A program made the translations under genes and the position numbers. The notes beneath the pieces were generated by a model. That model made no database searches. It worked only from the letters and a program-made list of their open reading frames with translations, and had not been told where the DNA came from. A stretch of 58,779 bases of DNA. Origin: a virus. Numbering within the stretch: the first letter of the stretch is position 1; every line of letters starts with the position of its first letter. Location: the IMG/VR virus record IMGVR_UViG_3300022851_000005, positions 1 to 58,779 of that record, one strand, 5' to 3'. Below, piece after piece: positions 33,554-41,398 of the stretch.

Positions 33554-35713
33554 TTACCCAGAAAAACTAGGGCTGCTTGGATCGACAGGAACTCTTGGTG
33601 AGATGTTGCCGTCACCAGCTTCTGATGCTCCAGATGCTTGAGCTTCTGTGCCCATTCCATTAGGTTGTCCCATGCCGGGTTGTTGACCAGCGGGGCCAGC
33701 CCCTGCGCCTCCTTGAGTTCCATTCTGTGCTCCTAAAACTGCTTGAGCTATTGCTATCTCCTCAGGCGTATTTAATAATTCTCTAGGGTCTAAATCTATA
33801 CTATGAGCAAACTCTTTAATTAGAGTAGACATCCTTACATACGGAGCTACTGCTGGGTTAGCTGCTGTCTGCATGAACATAGTGAGTCTTTGAGACCTTA
33901 CTTCTTTCTGCATAAGAGAAGAGGTACCTAAAGCTCTAACTTCTAGATCCTGCTTAATTCCTAATTTACCTCTAAAGAACTGCTGATTCCATCTAAAGAG
34001 ATCAACGCCTAAAGGTTTAAATAAGAAGTCATCTGTATTTTTAACAATAGTTTTTATGTTTAATGAAGCAGCTCCCATTAGCATAGACATGCCAGATGCT
34101 GTTCTAGTCATAGATCCTACGCCTGTATCACCATGAGAGTAGCTAGGGATACCTGTCTGTTCATCAGCTAGTTGTCGTGCTTTATCAAACATAGCTAGGT
34201 TTTCATTTGATGTATTAGGAAACTTAATTCCCATTACTGCTGGCTTATCTGAGCCTGCTTGTCGTCTGAATACTTTGCCGGGATATATTTTAGTAGATTG
34301 ACCTGCTACTAAAGCTGTCTCGTCGATATCAAATATCATTGAACCACTAAGCGCTAGGTTATCTATAGCCATACGCATATGGCCGTTCATTAAGGCTTGA
34401 GAGTCTGACATGTTTTCAGCTACTCCTATACCCCAAATGCTATAAGGATTTCTTTCGTAAGGGCAAGCATGATAAGGAAGTCTTGCAGGGATGAAAGGGT
34501 TGACTACACCTCTTAACATCTGATCGCCACATATCCATACGTTTACTTGTACTTCGTCTAAATCATCTACAGAGTCAGGCACCTTAATACCCATCTCTCT
34601 AGCTGCATCAGCATCAATAGTTCCCCAATACTCTAAGACTTCAAAGCGATTAGATCCTATAGAGGTTGTATCAGAGGAGTCATCAGCTCGTATAGTATAC
34701 TCAAAGTCCTGTACTTCGTAGTTAGGGCCGTCTTGTAATACTTTCCTTAGAGCCTCTTTATCAAAATTAGGAAGACGAACTAGTCCTCTTACCTCTGAAC
34801 GAGTCATCTTTCTTCTTTGTATTAGATAATCACAATCTTCAATAGTAGTACAATGAGGATCTGGATACATATCCCAACAAGAAACAAATTCTATTCTTGG
34901 TACTCGTACATTAACTGGCTGATAGGTTCTAACCCCCTCTTCATCTTCTACCCAGTTATGTAGTACTTTATTATAATTGAAAGGGCCTTTAATCCAGCCA
35001 GTACCTAATAGGCACATTTCAAATATAGTACTTCTAATTTCTGTCTCACCATTAGATTCTTGTATCTGATCGTGAATAAGCTTTTGAAGCTGTCTAGCTG
35101 CTTGCTTAGCTAGGTTTACTTCTGGTACATCAGGAGAGGGTGAAGCACCTTCTTTTAATACAGGGCCTTCAGGACTAGAGTATTTCTCTTCAGAGTCTTT
35201 AAGGAACTTAGTAGCACTTCTAAACGTAGCACCGGGAGCTAATGTTTTACCATCTCCATTGTAGCCTACATCGAAAGGATTCTCTACAATATCTTCTTGG
35301 GTATCTTCTGGTAACTCTACTTGAGTCTCACCATTAGTCTTTAGATGAGCACGCTCTGAAGCCCCTTCAGGAACCTCTGTCTCTTGTATTCCTATAGGAA
35401 ACTGACCAGTACCAAATAGAACATCTATTAGCATACCATAAGCAGCTAATACTTTAGTCTTAGTAACCTTAATGAATACTCTAGACTTTTCATGTTCTCT
35501 AAACTTTACATTCTTTCCGTACTCACCACGGTAATTCTGGTAAGCACTAAGCATATGACGCTCTTTGACCTCTCGGCCTCGCGCTGCTTCTTCGAACCTA
35601 GACTTTATCTCGCCTATTAGAGTCCTCTCAACCTGCTCATCTAACTTTAATTGATGAGATTCTTGATCATCTTCTGGTTGGAATATAAAACTGGAATCTA
35701 CTAAATTAGACAT
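33554..35713 (-). CDS. Portal protein
   Basis: 719 residues, close to P22 portal size (725). N-terminal helices (EIKSRFEEAARGREVKERH) and the YQNYRGEYG segment, a wing with many aspartates, and a central SYSHGDTGVGSMTRTASG stretch are typical of podovirus portals. The C-terminus is a Gly/Gln/Ser-rich tail. It forms the ring through which DNA is packaged and ejected, working with the terminase downstream. Confidence 0.9.
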   Translation of the reverse strand: MSNLVDSSFIFQPEDDQESHQLKLDEQVERTLIGEIKSRFEEAARGREVKERHMLSAYQNYRGEYGKNVKFREHEKSRVFIKVTKTKVLAAYGMLIDVLFGTGQFPIGIQETEVPEGASERAHLKTNGETQVELPEDTQEDIVENPFDVGYNGDGKTLAPGATFRSATKFLKDSEEKYSSPEGPVLKEGASPSPDVPEVNLAKQAARQLQKLIHDQIQESNGETEIRSTIFEMCLLGTGWIKGPFNYNKVLHNWVEDEEGVRTYQPVNVRVPRIEFVSCWDMYPDPHCTTIEDCDYLIQRRKMTRSEVRGLVRLPNFDKEALRKVLQDGPNYEVQDFEYTIRADDSSDTTSIGSNRFEVLEYWGTIDADAAREMGIKVPDSVDDLDEVQVNVWICGDQMLRGVVNPFIPARLPYHACPYERNPYSIWGIGVAENMSDSQALMNGHMRMAIDNLALSGSMIFDIDETALVAGQSTKIYPGKVFRRQAGSDKPAVMGIKFPNTSNENLAMFDKARQLADEQTGIPSYSHGDTGVGSMTRTASGMSMLMGAASLNIKTIVKNTDDFLFKPLGVDLFRWNQQFFRGKLGIKQDLEVRALGTSSLMQKEVRSQRLTMFMQTAANPAVAPYVRMSTLIKEFAHSIDLDPRELLNTPEEIAIAQAVLGAQNGTQGGAGAGPAGQQPGMGQPNGMGTEAQASGASEAGDGNISPRVPVDPSSPSFSG

Positions 35714-35731
35714 TTATACTAATCTTTACCT

Positions 35732-35962
35732 TTAAAGGGGCTTAGAAGTAGAGCGAAATCCGCTTTTGTCCATTGCGTCCATTCGGGATACATTAGACTC
35801 TAGGGAATTACCTTGAGGGCCTTTAGTAACACCATCACCATTCATGCTTTTATATTTAGGGTCTCCTTGGGCAACGGGAGTATTGGTTCCGCCTCGCATA
35901 GTTTTTGCGGTGTCCATTGATACTCCGTTACCGCCGGGAGACTTAATTTCGTTATATTCCAT
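35732..35962 (-). CDS. Small Gly/Asn-rich protein
   Basis: 76 residues, low complexity, with SPGGNGVSMDTAKTM at the N-terminus. It lies between portal and terminase with 18- and 23-base gaps. Small proteins in this position occur in marine podoviruses; function unknown. Ribosome site AAGG is present. Confidence 0.6.
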   Translation of the reverse strand: MEYNEIKSPGGNGVSMDTAKTMRGGTNTPVAQGDPKYKSMNGDGVTKGPQGNSLESNVSRMDAMDKSGFRSTSKPL

Positions 35963-35985
35963 TTAATTAACCTTGCAAGTTTAAT

Positions 35986-37794
35986 TTAATATCCGAACAC
36001 GCTATCAGCGGGCTCTTGGTATTCTGATTTGAATCGTGCCATCCTTTGCATATGTCCTTCCATTCTAGGTCGGCTCATTATAAGATACCTTAAGGCATCA
36101 TAGGCATGATCTGGCGCATTAGTATCTACATCCTCTGGATCGTTCTTAGCAGAGGGTAGAGCTTGTAATTCTTTTATAAGGTTTGGGCAAGATGAGAATA
36201 TTTGCATCTTAGGTCTTCCAGTAGTGGCTATTGCTAACCTCTCATGGAATTGTATCTTACCAGCCTTTCTGTTTTTATCAGCTCTTCTTAGCTTATGTCC
36301 CATAGATACTAGTACTTCACCAACTGTAGGGCCTTTAAAGCCTCCTCCAGATTGATTCCATGCTGCACCGTCTAGGACTCCTTGGACACTCCTTATGTCA
36401 GGAAGTTCCATCTCTCTCATTATAGCACCTAATTGAGAACCTGTCAAGCCTTTTTTGTATAATTCTCTATATATAATCAGGGTGCCGTCTTCTGGATCTA
36501 CTGCTGCCCATATACAGGCGCTCTCAGCGGCATAGCCATAGTCTACTCCTTTATACCTTTCCCAATGAGCAGGTAGTTCAAATGGAGGTATTACATGAGA
36601 TGTAGGGTCAAACTCAGGAAAAGCTGCTCCTTCAGTAACGTCCCAGTTACCTTCTAGTAACTGTTGTCTTAATACAGGAGGCAAAGATGCTAATGTCATC
36701 TCATACTGCCCTGAGTCTAAGTAGGGGTTATCCTTTAGCTTTGAAGGGATAAAGCGCCTAGTTACATACATGATACTACCATCTAGCATCTTAACAGGAC
36801 TACCAAAGGTCTCATTAGCTGGTGCAGGGTCAATGAACATCTTCTTAACCCAATGCCCTCCTGCTCCTCCGGGGTTAGCTGTAGCTCTCATAGCCACTTC
36901 TATACCTGTACCCGAAGCGTCACGTAAACGACTGAATAGATAATTCCAGCAGAATGCAGTAGGCCACTGAGTTAATTCATCAAAGCCTATCCAAGTATAT
37001 GCTTGCCCTTGATACCTATAGACATCACTATCCTTTTCACAGAAACCAAACTCTAATTTAGCCCCTGAAGGGAATGTCCATGTGTTCGTCATTATTTTAA
37101 AAACAGAACCCGGAAAAGCTTTACGATATAACTCATGGGATTTATCAATTAATTCCCTCAGCTCAGGCATAGTACGTCTAATAAGGAGGGCTTTAGCATG
37201 TTTGAAGCTCATTTGTCTAAGAGGGTCTACTAGCATACCATAACTTTTACCTCCTCCTGCTGCTCCTCCAAATAAGACTTGAAGTTCTCCTGCTGATAAG
37301 AAGTCCTCTTGAGGCCCTTTATTAGCTTTAAAGACAATCTCAGATTGGTTCTGAGCTAGTTGATCTCTTACACTCTGAGGAAGTCTATCAAGCTCTTCAT
37401 GAGATACTATACTATCTTTAGCATTACCATCTAGACGAGCTAAAGCATTCTCTTTAGTCTTTATCTTACTAGCTGCTAATTTTACTTTAACCTGTAAAGC
37501 TGCCTTTACTTTCTTTTGTTGTCTTAGTTGAGCCTTAGCATCTTTCTTAGCCTGATCAGAACTATGAAGTATATTACCTCTACTACCATACTTCTTACCG
37601 GGGCGTCTTTGAGGTTCTCCATTTTTCTTTAATTTAAATTTACCCTCTATATCAGTAATATATAGTTCAGGGAATAGCTCCCATAGAGTAATAGAAGGGT
37701 CAGCCTCTAGGATTCTAAACTCAGAGGTCTTTATGTCTTTAAGGTCTTTAAGGAGTATTTCCTCTACTGTAGGTTTAATCTGGATACTCTCCAT
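35986..37794 (-). CDS. terL: Terminase large subunit
   Basis: 602 residues. ATPase: Walker A GGAAGGGKS (176-184), Walker B with catalytic Glu in WIGFDEL (Asp272, Glu273), and a TANPGG coupling motif (305-310). Nuclease: Asp418 in GVDYG, Asp475 in VLDG, and Asp562/Asp566 in DHAYDALRY. It cuts and pumps DNA into the prohead through the portal. The first 160 residues are a long charged region. A perfect internal promoter lies at codons around 455-460. Confidence 0.95.
   Translation of the reverse strand: MESIQIKPTVEEILLKDLKDIKTSEFRILEADPSITLWELFPELYITDIEGKFKLKKNGEPQRRPGKKYGSRGNILHSSDQAKKDAKAQLRQQKKVKAALQVKVKLAASKIKTKENALARLDGNAKDSIVSHEELDRLPQSVRDQLAQNQSEIVFKANKGPQEDFLSAGELQVLFGGAAGGGKSYGMLVDPLRQMSFKHAKALLIRRTMPELRELIDKSHELYRKAFPGSVFKIMTNTWTFPSGAKLEFGFCEKDSDVYRYQGQAYTWIGFDELTQWPTAFCWNYLFSRLRDASGTGIEVAMRATANPGGAGGHWVKKMFIDPAPANETFGSPVKMLDGSIMYVTRRFIPSKLKDNPYLDSGQYEMTLASLPPVLRQQLLEGNWDVTEGAAFPEFDPTSHVIPPFELPAHWERYKGVDYGYAAESACIWAAVDPEDGTLIIYRELYKKGLTGSQLGAIMREMELPDIRSVQGVLDGAAWNQSGGGFKGPTVGEVLVSMGHKLRRADKNRKAGKIQFHERLAIATTGRPKMQIFSSCPNLIKELQALPSAKNDPEDVDTNAPDHAYDALRYLIMSRPRMEGHMQRMARFKSEYQEPADSVFGY
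36419..36447 (-). promoter_or_regulatory. Perfect sigma-70 promoter inside terL
   Basis: On the minus strand TTGACA (36447-36442), 17-bp spacer, TATAAT (36424-36419). Seven bases later there is an in-frame ATG (36411-36409, Met462 of the terminase). It may start an internal late transcript for portal and capsid genes, or a leaderless message for the C-terminal nuclease part. Confidence 0.75.
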
Positions 37795-38074
37795 TATGAA
37801 AGATAGGATGCTTCATAGTTTTAATCATTAACCTCAAGCCTTCATAGGTTATAACTTCACCACTAAATTCCTTTATAAATCTAGCAGCTTCTCTATACGA
37901 TACGCTTTTAAATGCTAAATACTCTAAAGCAGTCTCTAAGGCCTCTAGGGTGTCGTATACGGGGAGTATATAGGAAGGGTCATCAGGGTCTATAGTATAA
38001 CCAAAGGGTATCCTAGCGTGAAGCTTAGGCAGCTTAGAGAATGTACTAGATGCATATTTAGTACTTTTAGACAT
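37775..38074 (-). CDS. Small DNA-binding-like protein between terminase subunits
   Basis: From ATG 38074 this is 99 residues; an ATG at 38080 is also possible because GGAG lies upstream of both. It contains HARIPFGYTIDPDDP and a C-terminal helix-turn-helix-like part (SYREAARFIKEFSGEVITYEGLRLMIK), which resembles the recombinase domain of serine recombinases without the catalytic domain. It overlaps both terminase genes, so it probably assists DNA recognition in packaging. Confidence 0.65.
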   Translation of the reverse strand: MSKSTKYASSTFSKLPKLHARIPFGYTIDPDDPSYILPVYDTLEALETALEYLAFKSVSYREAARFIKEFSGEVITYEGLRLMIKTMKHPIFHNGEYPD

Positions 38075-38483
38075 CCTCATAGTCTCCTTCAATAAAGTTA
38101 ACAGGCTTCTTATCAGGAAGAATAAAGACTCCTCCTTTAATCTCATGATTAACTTCCATTATTTGCTTCTTAGCATGCCCTGCTCTATCAAGTAAATCCT
38201 GAGCTACTGCTATCTTCTCCTTTAGGTTCATAGTAGGAGCATCATTGTCTAGGACATCTATTAAGGTCTTTAAAGCTTTAAGACTTGTATTAGATATAGT
38301 CTCTTCTGCTAAAGCAGTTATCTCCTTTCTTAAGGCTCTAGAGGCTACATAGGGTTCTGTATAGCCAGCAGCTATAGCGGCTTTAATAGGATCAAAGTTA
38401 CATGAAGGTAGATTATCTAATAGATCTACTTGTTTCTGGGTTAATCGTCTTTCAGTATAAGCATTAGTTGGTAAATAGTCCAT
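38067..38483 (-). CDS. terS: Terminase small subunit
   Basis: 138 residues. An N-terminal helix-turn-helix (IKAAIAAGYTEPYVASRAL) for binding the packaging site is followed by a helical oligomerisation region and a short C-terminal tail. It is the first leftward gene, next to the repeat-rich region that could hold the pac site. No Shine-Dalgarno precedes the ATG; a perfect promoter ends six bases upstream, so the message may be leaderless. Confidence 0.85.
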   Translation of the reverse strand: MDYLPTNAYTERRLTQKQVDLLDNLPSCNFDPIKAAIAAGYTEPYVASRALRKEITALAEETISNTSLKALKTLIDVLDNDAPTMNLKEKIAVAQDLLDRAGHAKKQIMEVNHEIKGGVFILPDKKPVNFIEGDYEDV

Positions 38484-38489
38484 ATAGCT

Positions 38490-38518
38490 ATTATACCTCT
38501 AAGTTACGGAACTGTCAA
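38490..38518 (-). promoter_or_regulatory. Perfect sigma-70 late promoter, probably leaderless
   Basis: On the minus strand TTGACA (38518-38513), 17-bp spacer, TATAAT (38495-38490), with six bases to ATG 38483. The geometry is the same as at 25548-25576. It drives the terminase and head genes. Confidence 0.88.
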
Positions 38519-38547
38519 GTCTTAATTGCAAATAAATAAGAAATACC

Positions 38548-38576
38548 TTGACAAATCCTAAATCTACCTGTATACT
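38548..38576 (+). promoter_or_regulatory. Strong sigma-70 promoter, 11/12 match
   Basis: TTGACA (38548-38553), 17-bp spacer, TATACT (38571-38576), pointing right and back to back with the terminase promoter. Transcription would start near 38583 and meet a strong hairpin about 70 bases later without crossing any gene. Confidence 0.82.
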
Positions 38577-38582
38577 ATGGTA

Positions 38583-38700
38583 ATCATGCCTACCAAGCTT
38601 GAATCTAATTATAGAGTAACTATATAGCCCTATATAGTTCTATAAATCCTACTAAGGCCCTATAAGACTCCCTCAGTCCTATAGGGCCTTATTCGTTATT
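38583..38700 (+). ncRNA. Predicted ~115-nt structured small RNA
   Basis: Between the promoter at 38548 and the long hairpin ending at 38690 there is no open frame of note. The transcript would fold into a 9-bp hairpin (AACTATATAG / CTATATAGTT, 38618-38639) followed by the 16-bp terminator stem. It would be the first rightward product after infection. Role unknown: antisense, host-target or replication primer RNA are possible. This is inferred from promoter and terminator placement. Confidence 0.5.
38654..38690 (+). terminator. Long terminator hairpin
   Basis: A 16-bp stem with a single mismatch (AAGGCCCTATAAGACT against AGTCCTATAGGGCCTT) and loop CCCTC, followed by ATTCGTTATTATT. The stem could also act in the opposite direction. 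It would stop the short transcript from 38583. Confidence 0.75.
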
Positions 38701-38713
38701 ATTATCTAATCTA

Positions 38714-38820
38714 GATACTCTACTACCTTTAAGCCCCTCAGATACTCTACAGCTACTCTACTACCTTTAAGCCCCTTAGGGACTATAAAGCCCCTCAGAT
38801 ACTCTACTACCTTTAAGCCC
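38714..38820. repeat. Three direct repeats of about 25 bp
   Basis: The unit TACTCTACTACCTTTAAGCC begins at 38716, 38754 and 38800 with near-identical flanks (GA before, CCTCAG or CCTTAG after copies one and two). Spacing is about 40-45 bases. In a gene-free region beside terS these could be iterons of a replication origin or a packaging site. Confidence 0.75.
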
Positions 38821-38906
38821 ACAACTTGACACTTCTAATTATTCTAATCTTACACGACCACTAGTATATATACGTGTATGTGCCCATGTGCACCTGCCCG
38901 CCCCCT

Positions 38907-39283
38907 AAGCCCCTAAGGGCTTCAGAGCACTCCTCAATCCTTTAAATCCCACCATCCAGAGCTATAGAGCCCTTAAGGGCTACATGTGCTACATGCGCTA
39001 CGTAGACTATAGAGCCCTTTTAGGGCTAAATGTAAAGTAGACTTGACTTTTTAGACTACGAAGCCCTAAAGGGCTTAGGGTATATTTAGCCTCCCTAAGA
39101 TCCCTAAGGATCTCAATAGCTTATAGCCTTTAGGCTAAATCGTAGCAATCCTAGCTATTCCTTACAGGAATACATAGACTATTAAGCCCTTTAAGGGCTC
39201 TATAGCGCGTAATAGCCCTTTAGGGCTCAATAAGGCTTTGAAGCCCTTAAGGGCTCTATAGCGCGTAATAGCCCTTTAGGGCT
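38907..39283. repeat. Cluster of nine AGCCCTWWAGGGCT-type palindromes
   Basis: Inverted repeats built on AGCCC...GGGCT occur at 38907-38922, 38968-38981, 39013-39027, 39061-39076, 39124-39137 (shorter), 39185-39199, 39214-39227, 39242-39255 and 39270-39283; another lies at 40188-40205. Each could form a 5-7 bp hairpin or bind a dimeric protein. No open reading frame of note is found here. Candidate origin, pac site or protein-binding array. Confidence 0.8.
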
Positions 39284-39295
39284 CTATAGCGCACG
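39184..39295. repeat. Tandem repeat of a palindrome pair
   Basis: The block AAGCCC(T)TTAAGGGCT, CTATAGCGCGTAATAG, CCCTTTAGGGCTC is present twice (39184-39228 and 39241-39284) with a 12-base spacer, and the CTATAGCGC part starts a third time at 39284. Identical spacing between palindromes suggests recent duplication or selection for array geometry. Confidence 0.8.
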
Positions 39296-39412
39296 ATAGA
39301 CCGAAGGTCTTTAGAGACTTTTCAGCCCCTAACTTTCCCCTTTCTCCTTTCTTCATGTGTTCTCGCAGGAGTATCGAAGATACCGCGTGAAGAATCACCC
39401 ACCAGAAAAGGC

Positions 39413-39440
39413 TTGACAAATTCCAGAAGCATGGCAATCT
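39413..39440 (+). promoter_or_regulatory. Candidate early promoter
   Basis: TTGACA (39413-39418), 16-bp spacer, CAATCT (39435-39440), about 50 bases before the first rightward gene. The flanks (AAAAGGC before, AAGCATGGC within) are similar to the rightward promoter family at 40638, 45552 and 54907. Confidence 0.6.
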
Positions 39441-39488
39441 ACATCGGCACCACAAATTTCGACCAGCCAATTCCGGCTTTTACCACTT

Positions 39489-39938
39489 ATGAGTACATAT
39501 GACATGACAAACGTAAACGTAGTTGCCTTAGCCGACCTTCCTGATTCAGTTAACTTCAGATTCCCTAAAGGGAATAAGGAGTACATGATACTTGCCCTTG
39601 ATGGTGACACTGTTAGCTATGCTAACCCTGATAAGCCTGATAGTGTTTACACTTGCCCAGCAAGCCATGACGTAGTGGCCTTGAAAGAAGGCGTAGCCTT
39701 TCGTAAAGTGAGCAAAAAGGGTAAATTATCTGCGAAGCAAGCTCGACCAGCGTTTAAAAAGGTGATCACTGCTAAGCAGCGTGAAGCGTCCATTAAGGGC
39801 ACAACACATGTATCGGACTTTAAAGTCCTTGAGGCACGAGTCGCCTCTTTAGAGTCTGGGCAGTCTCAGATACAAGCGAGTCTTAAGACTCAAAGCGAAG
39901 CGCTCGCTGCAATCCTCTTAGCTGTTACAGCTAAATAA
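39489..39938 (+). CDS. First early protein, coiled-coil C-terminus
   Basis: 149 residues from ATG 39489; no clear Shine-Dalgarno. The N-terminal part is beta-rich (ADLPDSVNFRFPKGNKEYMI), the middle is Lys-rich and basic (KKGKLSAKQARPAFKKVI), and the C-terminus is a heptad helix (VLEARVASLESGQSQIQASL). It is less AT-biased than later genes. As the first gene after the divergent region, followed by a terminator, it may be a host-takeover or regulatory protein. No family recognised. Confidence 0.7.
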   Translation: MSTYDMTNVNVVALADLPDSVNFRFPKGNKEYMILALDGDTVSYANPDKPDSVYTCPASHDVVALKEGVAFRKVSKKGKLSAKQARPAFKKVITAKQREASIKGTTHVSDFKVLEARVASLESGQSQIQASLKTQSEALAAILLAVTAK

Positions 39939-39944
39939 CCCTTT

Positions 39945-39967
39945 AGGGGCTTCGGCCCCTTTATATA
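39945..39967 (+). terminator. Rho-independent terminator with UUCG loop
   Basis: AGGGGC, TTCG, GCCCCT, then TTATATA, directly after the first early gene (stop at 39936-39938). It sets this gene apart as a short highly expressed unit. Confidence 0.8.
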
Positions 39968-40005
39968 CTCACACACTCACACACTCCTTAAGGAGCACAT
40001 GCAAG

Positions 40006-40179
40006 ATGAAATCAGTCATAGCGTCGTTATTAACATTGTTAATAGTTATACTTATGTATTTAGGCCATAGGTGGATAACCGAAGGTCATGGTTTAAACCC
40101 TTCTATTGCCTTTACGATAGTAGGGCTAAGTATAGCCTATTTAGGTGTCATATTCTACCGAGACCTGTTTAGGCATTAA
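40006..40179 (+). CDS. Small membrane protein, paralogue of 40404
   Basis: 57 residues with two hydrophobic helices (about 4-20 and 33-50). A GLNPSIAFTIVG segment is shared with the product of 40404. ATG 40006 has AAGGAG eleven bases upstream; an ATG at 39999 gives only a 23-residue frame. Too short for a family call. Early membrane peptides of phages often interfere with host functions or with superinfection, but that is only a possibility here. Confidence 0.55.
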   Translation: MKSVIASLLTLLIVILMYLGHRWITEGHGLNPSIAFTIVGLSIAYLGVIFYRDLFRH

Positions 40180-40263
40180 GAGTCGAAAAGCCCTTAATAG
40201 GGCTTCGTAAGGTGACTAGCCGCCTTATCTGATGATGACAGGCTTAATTAATAGGAGTAACAC

Positions 40264-40371
40264 ATGATAAATATACGTGTTAAAACAGTCGACCACGATA
40301 CACTAGATGTTTATGCTAAAAGTCTTACCTTTAGTATGGAAGAATGGTGGGAAGGTACTATTACTAAATAA
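40264..40371 (+). CDS. 35-residue hypothetical protein
   Basis: ATG 40264 follows AGGAGTAACAC. The product is polar with a SMEEWWEG segment. It lies between the two membrane paralogues. Supported only by a good ribosome site and tight packing. Confidence 0.45.
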   Translation: MINIRVKTVDHDTLDVYAKSLTFSMEEWWEGTITK

Positions 40372-40403
40372 CATATTTTGATTTAGAAATTAAGGAGATT
40401 TAA

Positions 40404-40583
40404 ATGAAAACATCTTTAGCTGTACTGTTAACAGCAACAATAATCTACTTAGTACAAGAAGGGCATTTATGGTTAAATACTTTAGGACTAGAAGGGCTAA
40501 ACCCTGCATTCTCCTTTACATTAGTAGGTGTATGTTCAATAGCCTTACTGGTATTAATGCTTAGGGACAAGTCAAGACTATAA
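40404..40583 (+). CDS. Small membrane protein, paralogue of 40006
   Basis: 59 residues starting after AAGGAGATTTAA. Hydrophobic helices at about 4-17 and 35-52; GLNPAFSFTLVG aligns with the same region of the 57-residue protein at 40006, as do the MK start and the RD near the end. The pair arose by duplication. Function unknown. Confidence 0.6.
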   Translation: MKTSLAVLLTATIIYLVQEGHLWLNTLGLEGLNPAFSFTLVGVCSIALLVLMLRDKSRL

Positions 40584-40637
40584 TAACATGTATATGCACA
40601 GGACTTTTACATGTGCAGAACTGCGCGCCAAAAGAGG

Positions 40638-40666
40638 TTGACATTGGTTGGCTCACGCTGTAGATT
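40638..40666 (+). promoter_or_regulatory. Candidate promoter
   Basis: TTGACA (40638-40643), 17-bp spacer, TAGATT (40661-40666), in a locally GC-rich stretch of a 146-base gap between genes. It would transcribe the small genes from 40730 on. Confidence 0.65.
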
Positions 40667-40729
40667 GATTGGGCTGGCCAGAGTTGAGTCCGTAAACTTT
40701 AGACATTAAATGAGATTAAGGGGATTTAA

Positions 40730-40891
40730 ATGTATAGAAAAGTTACGATAACTGTTATCTTAGATGTCGAGGATGAGTCGCATTGTAATAAGGTGTTGAG
40801 AGCTATGCTCAAACCGCTTGATTCAGATACACCTATGCGTCTTTTAAGAGACTACAGCACAGAAGAAGAGTATGAAAATTTTAAAACTTAA
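40730..40891 (+). CDS. 53-residue hypothetical protein
   Basis: ATG 40730 after AAGGGGATTTAA. It starts with a basic strand (MYRKVTITVIL) and ends in an acidic helix. No family. It is the first gene behind the promoter at 40638. Confidence 0.5.
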   Translation: MYRKVTITVILDVEDESHCNKVLRAMLKPLDSDTPMRLLRDYSTEEEYENFKT

Positions 40892-40907
40892 ATAATAGGG
40901 ATTTAAT

Positions 40908-41144
40908 ATGAAACCTAGTAAATATATTACTATTAAAGGGGGCTATTATAAGCCTAAGGAAGTCATTGAAGGTAACTATAAGCAGGGTACACTCCTTTTT
41001 TATACTTTCGATGTACTTACTAAAGCTGTAAACGGCACTTATAAGCTCCATACAGGTGGTTATTTAGATGGTATTACTTTTAATGATGAAAGTAAGCTTA
41101 AATTTAAGAAAGACGATGTGGTTATATTAGGAGATTTAGTATGA
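40908..41144 (+). CDS. Hypothetical protein
   Basis: 78 residues, Lys- and Tyr-rich, with KGGYYKPKEVIEGN and HTGGYLDGITF, probably all-beta. It overlaps the next gene by 4 nt (ATGA). No family recognised. Confidence 0.65.
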   Translation: MKPSKYITIKGGYYKPKEVIEGNYKQGTLLFYTFDVLTKAVNGTYKLHTGGYLDGITFNDESKLKFKKDDVVILGDLV

Positions 41145-41380
41145 AAGTTAATACTATGGACTTAAGAGTATCTGAAGCAACTGTTATAGATGAAATAAGT
41201 AGAGGACATGGGTTCACTTTTAATGGTAGTAATTACATTAAAATAAATCATAATCAGTCTAAATATTATAACTGTTTAAAGTTACCTGAGGATTTAGATC
41301 TGCAAGGTGATCTAGAAGTATGTAGTATACATACTAGCTCTAGTGTAACCCCATTTAACCTTACATTCGTTATATCTTAA
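41141..41380 (+). CDS. Hypothetical protein
   Basis: 79 residues, starting MKVNTMDLRV, with a FTFNGSNYIKI strand. It is coupled to the preceding gene by a 4-nt overlap. No family recognised. Confidence 0.65.
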   Translation: MKVNTMDLRVSEATVIDEISRGHGFTFNGSNYIKINHNQSKYYNCLKLPEDLDLQGDLEVCSIHTSSSVTPFNLTFVIS

Positions 41381-41398
41381 ATAACTAGAGAGTTTAAT

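Noticed and set aside
37775-38146. Longer start at 38146 for the small protein between terminase subunits
   Set aside because: It would overlap terS by 80 bases and add a hydrophobic leader; starts at 38074 or 38080 lie next to a ribosome site.
38484-39488. CRISPR-like array in the repeat-rich intergenic region
   Set aside because: The repeats are short palindromes with unequal spacing and related spacers, and no cas genes are present.
39276-39610. Minus-strand frames opposite the first early gene
   Set aside because: They cross the palindrome array and promoter, lack ribosome sites, and conflict with the better-supported rightward gene.
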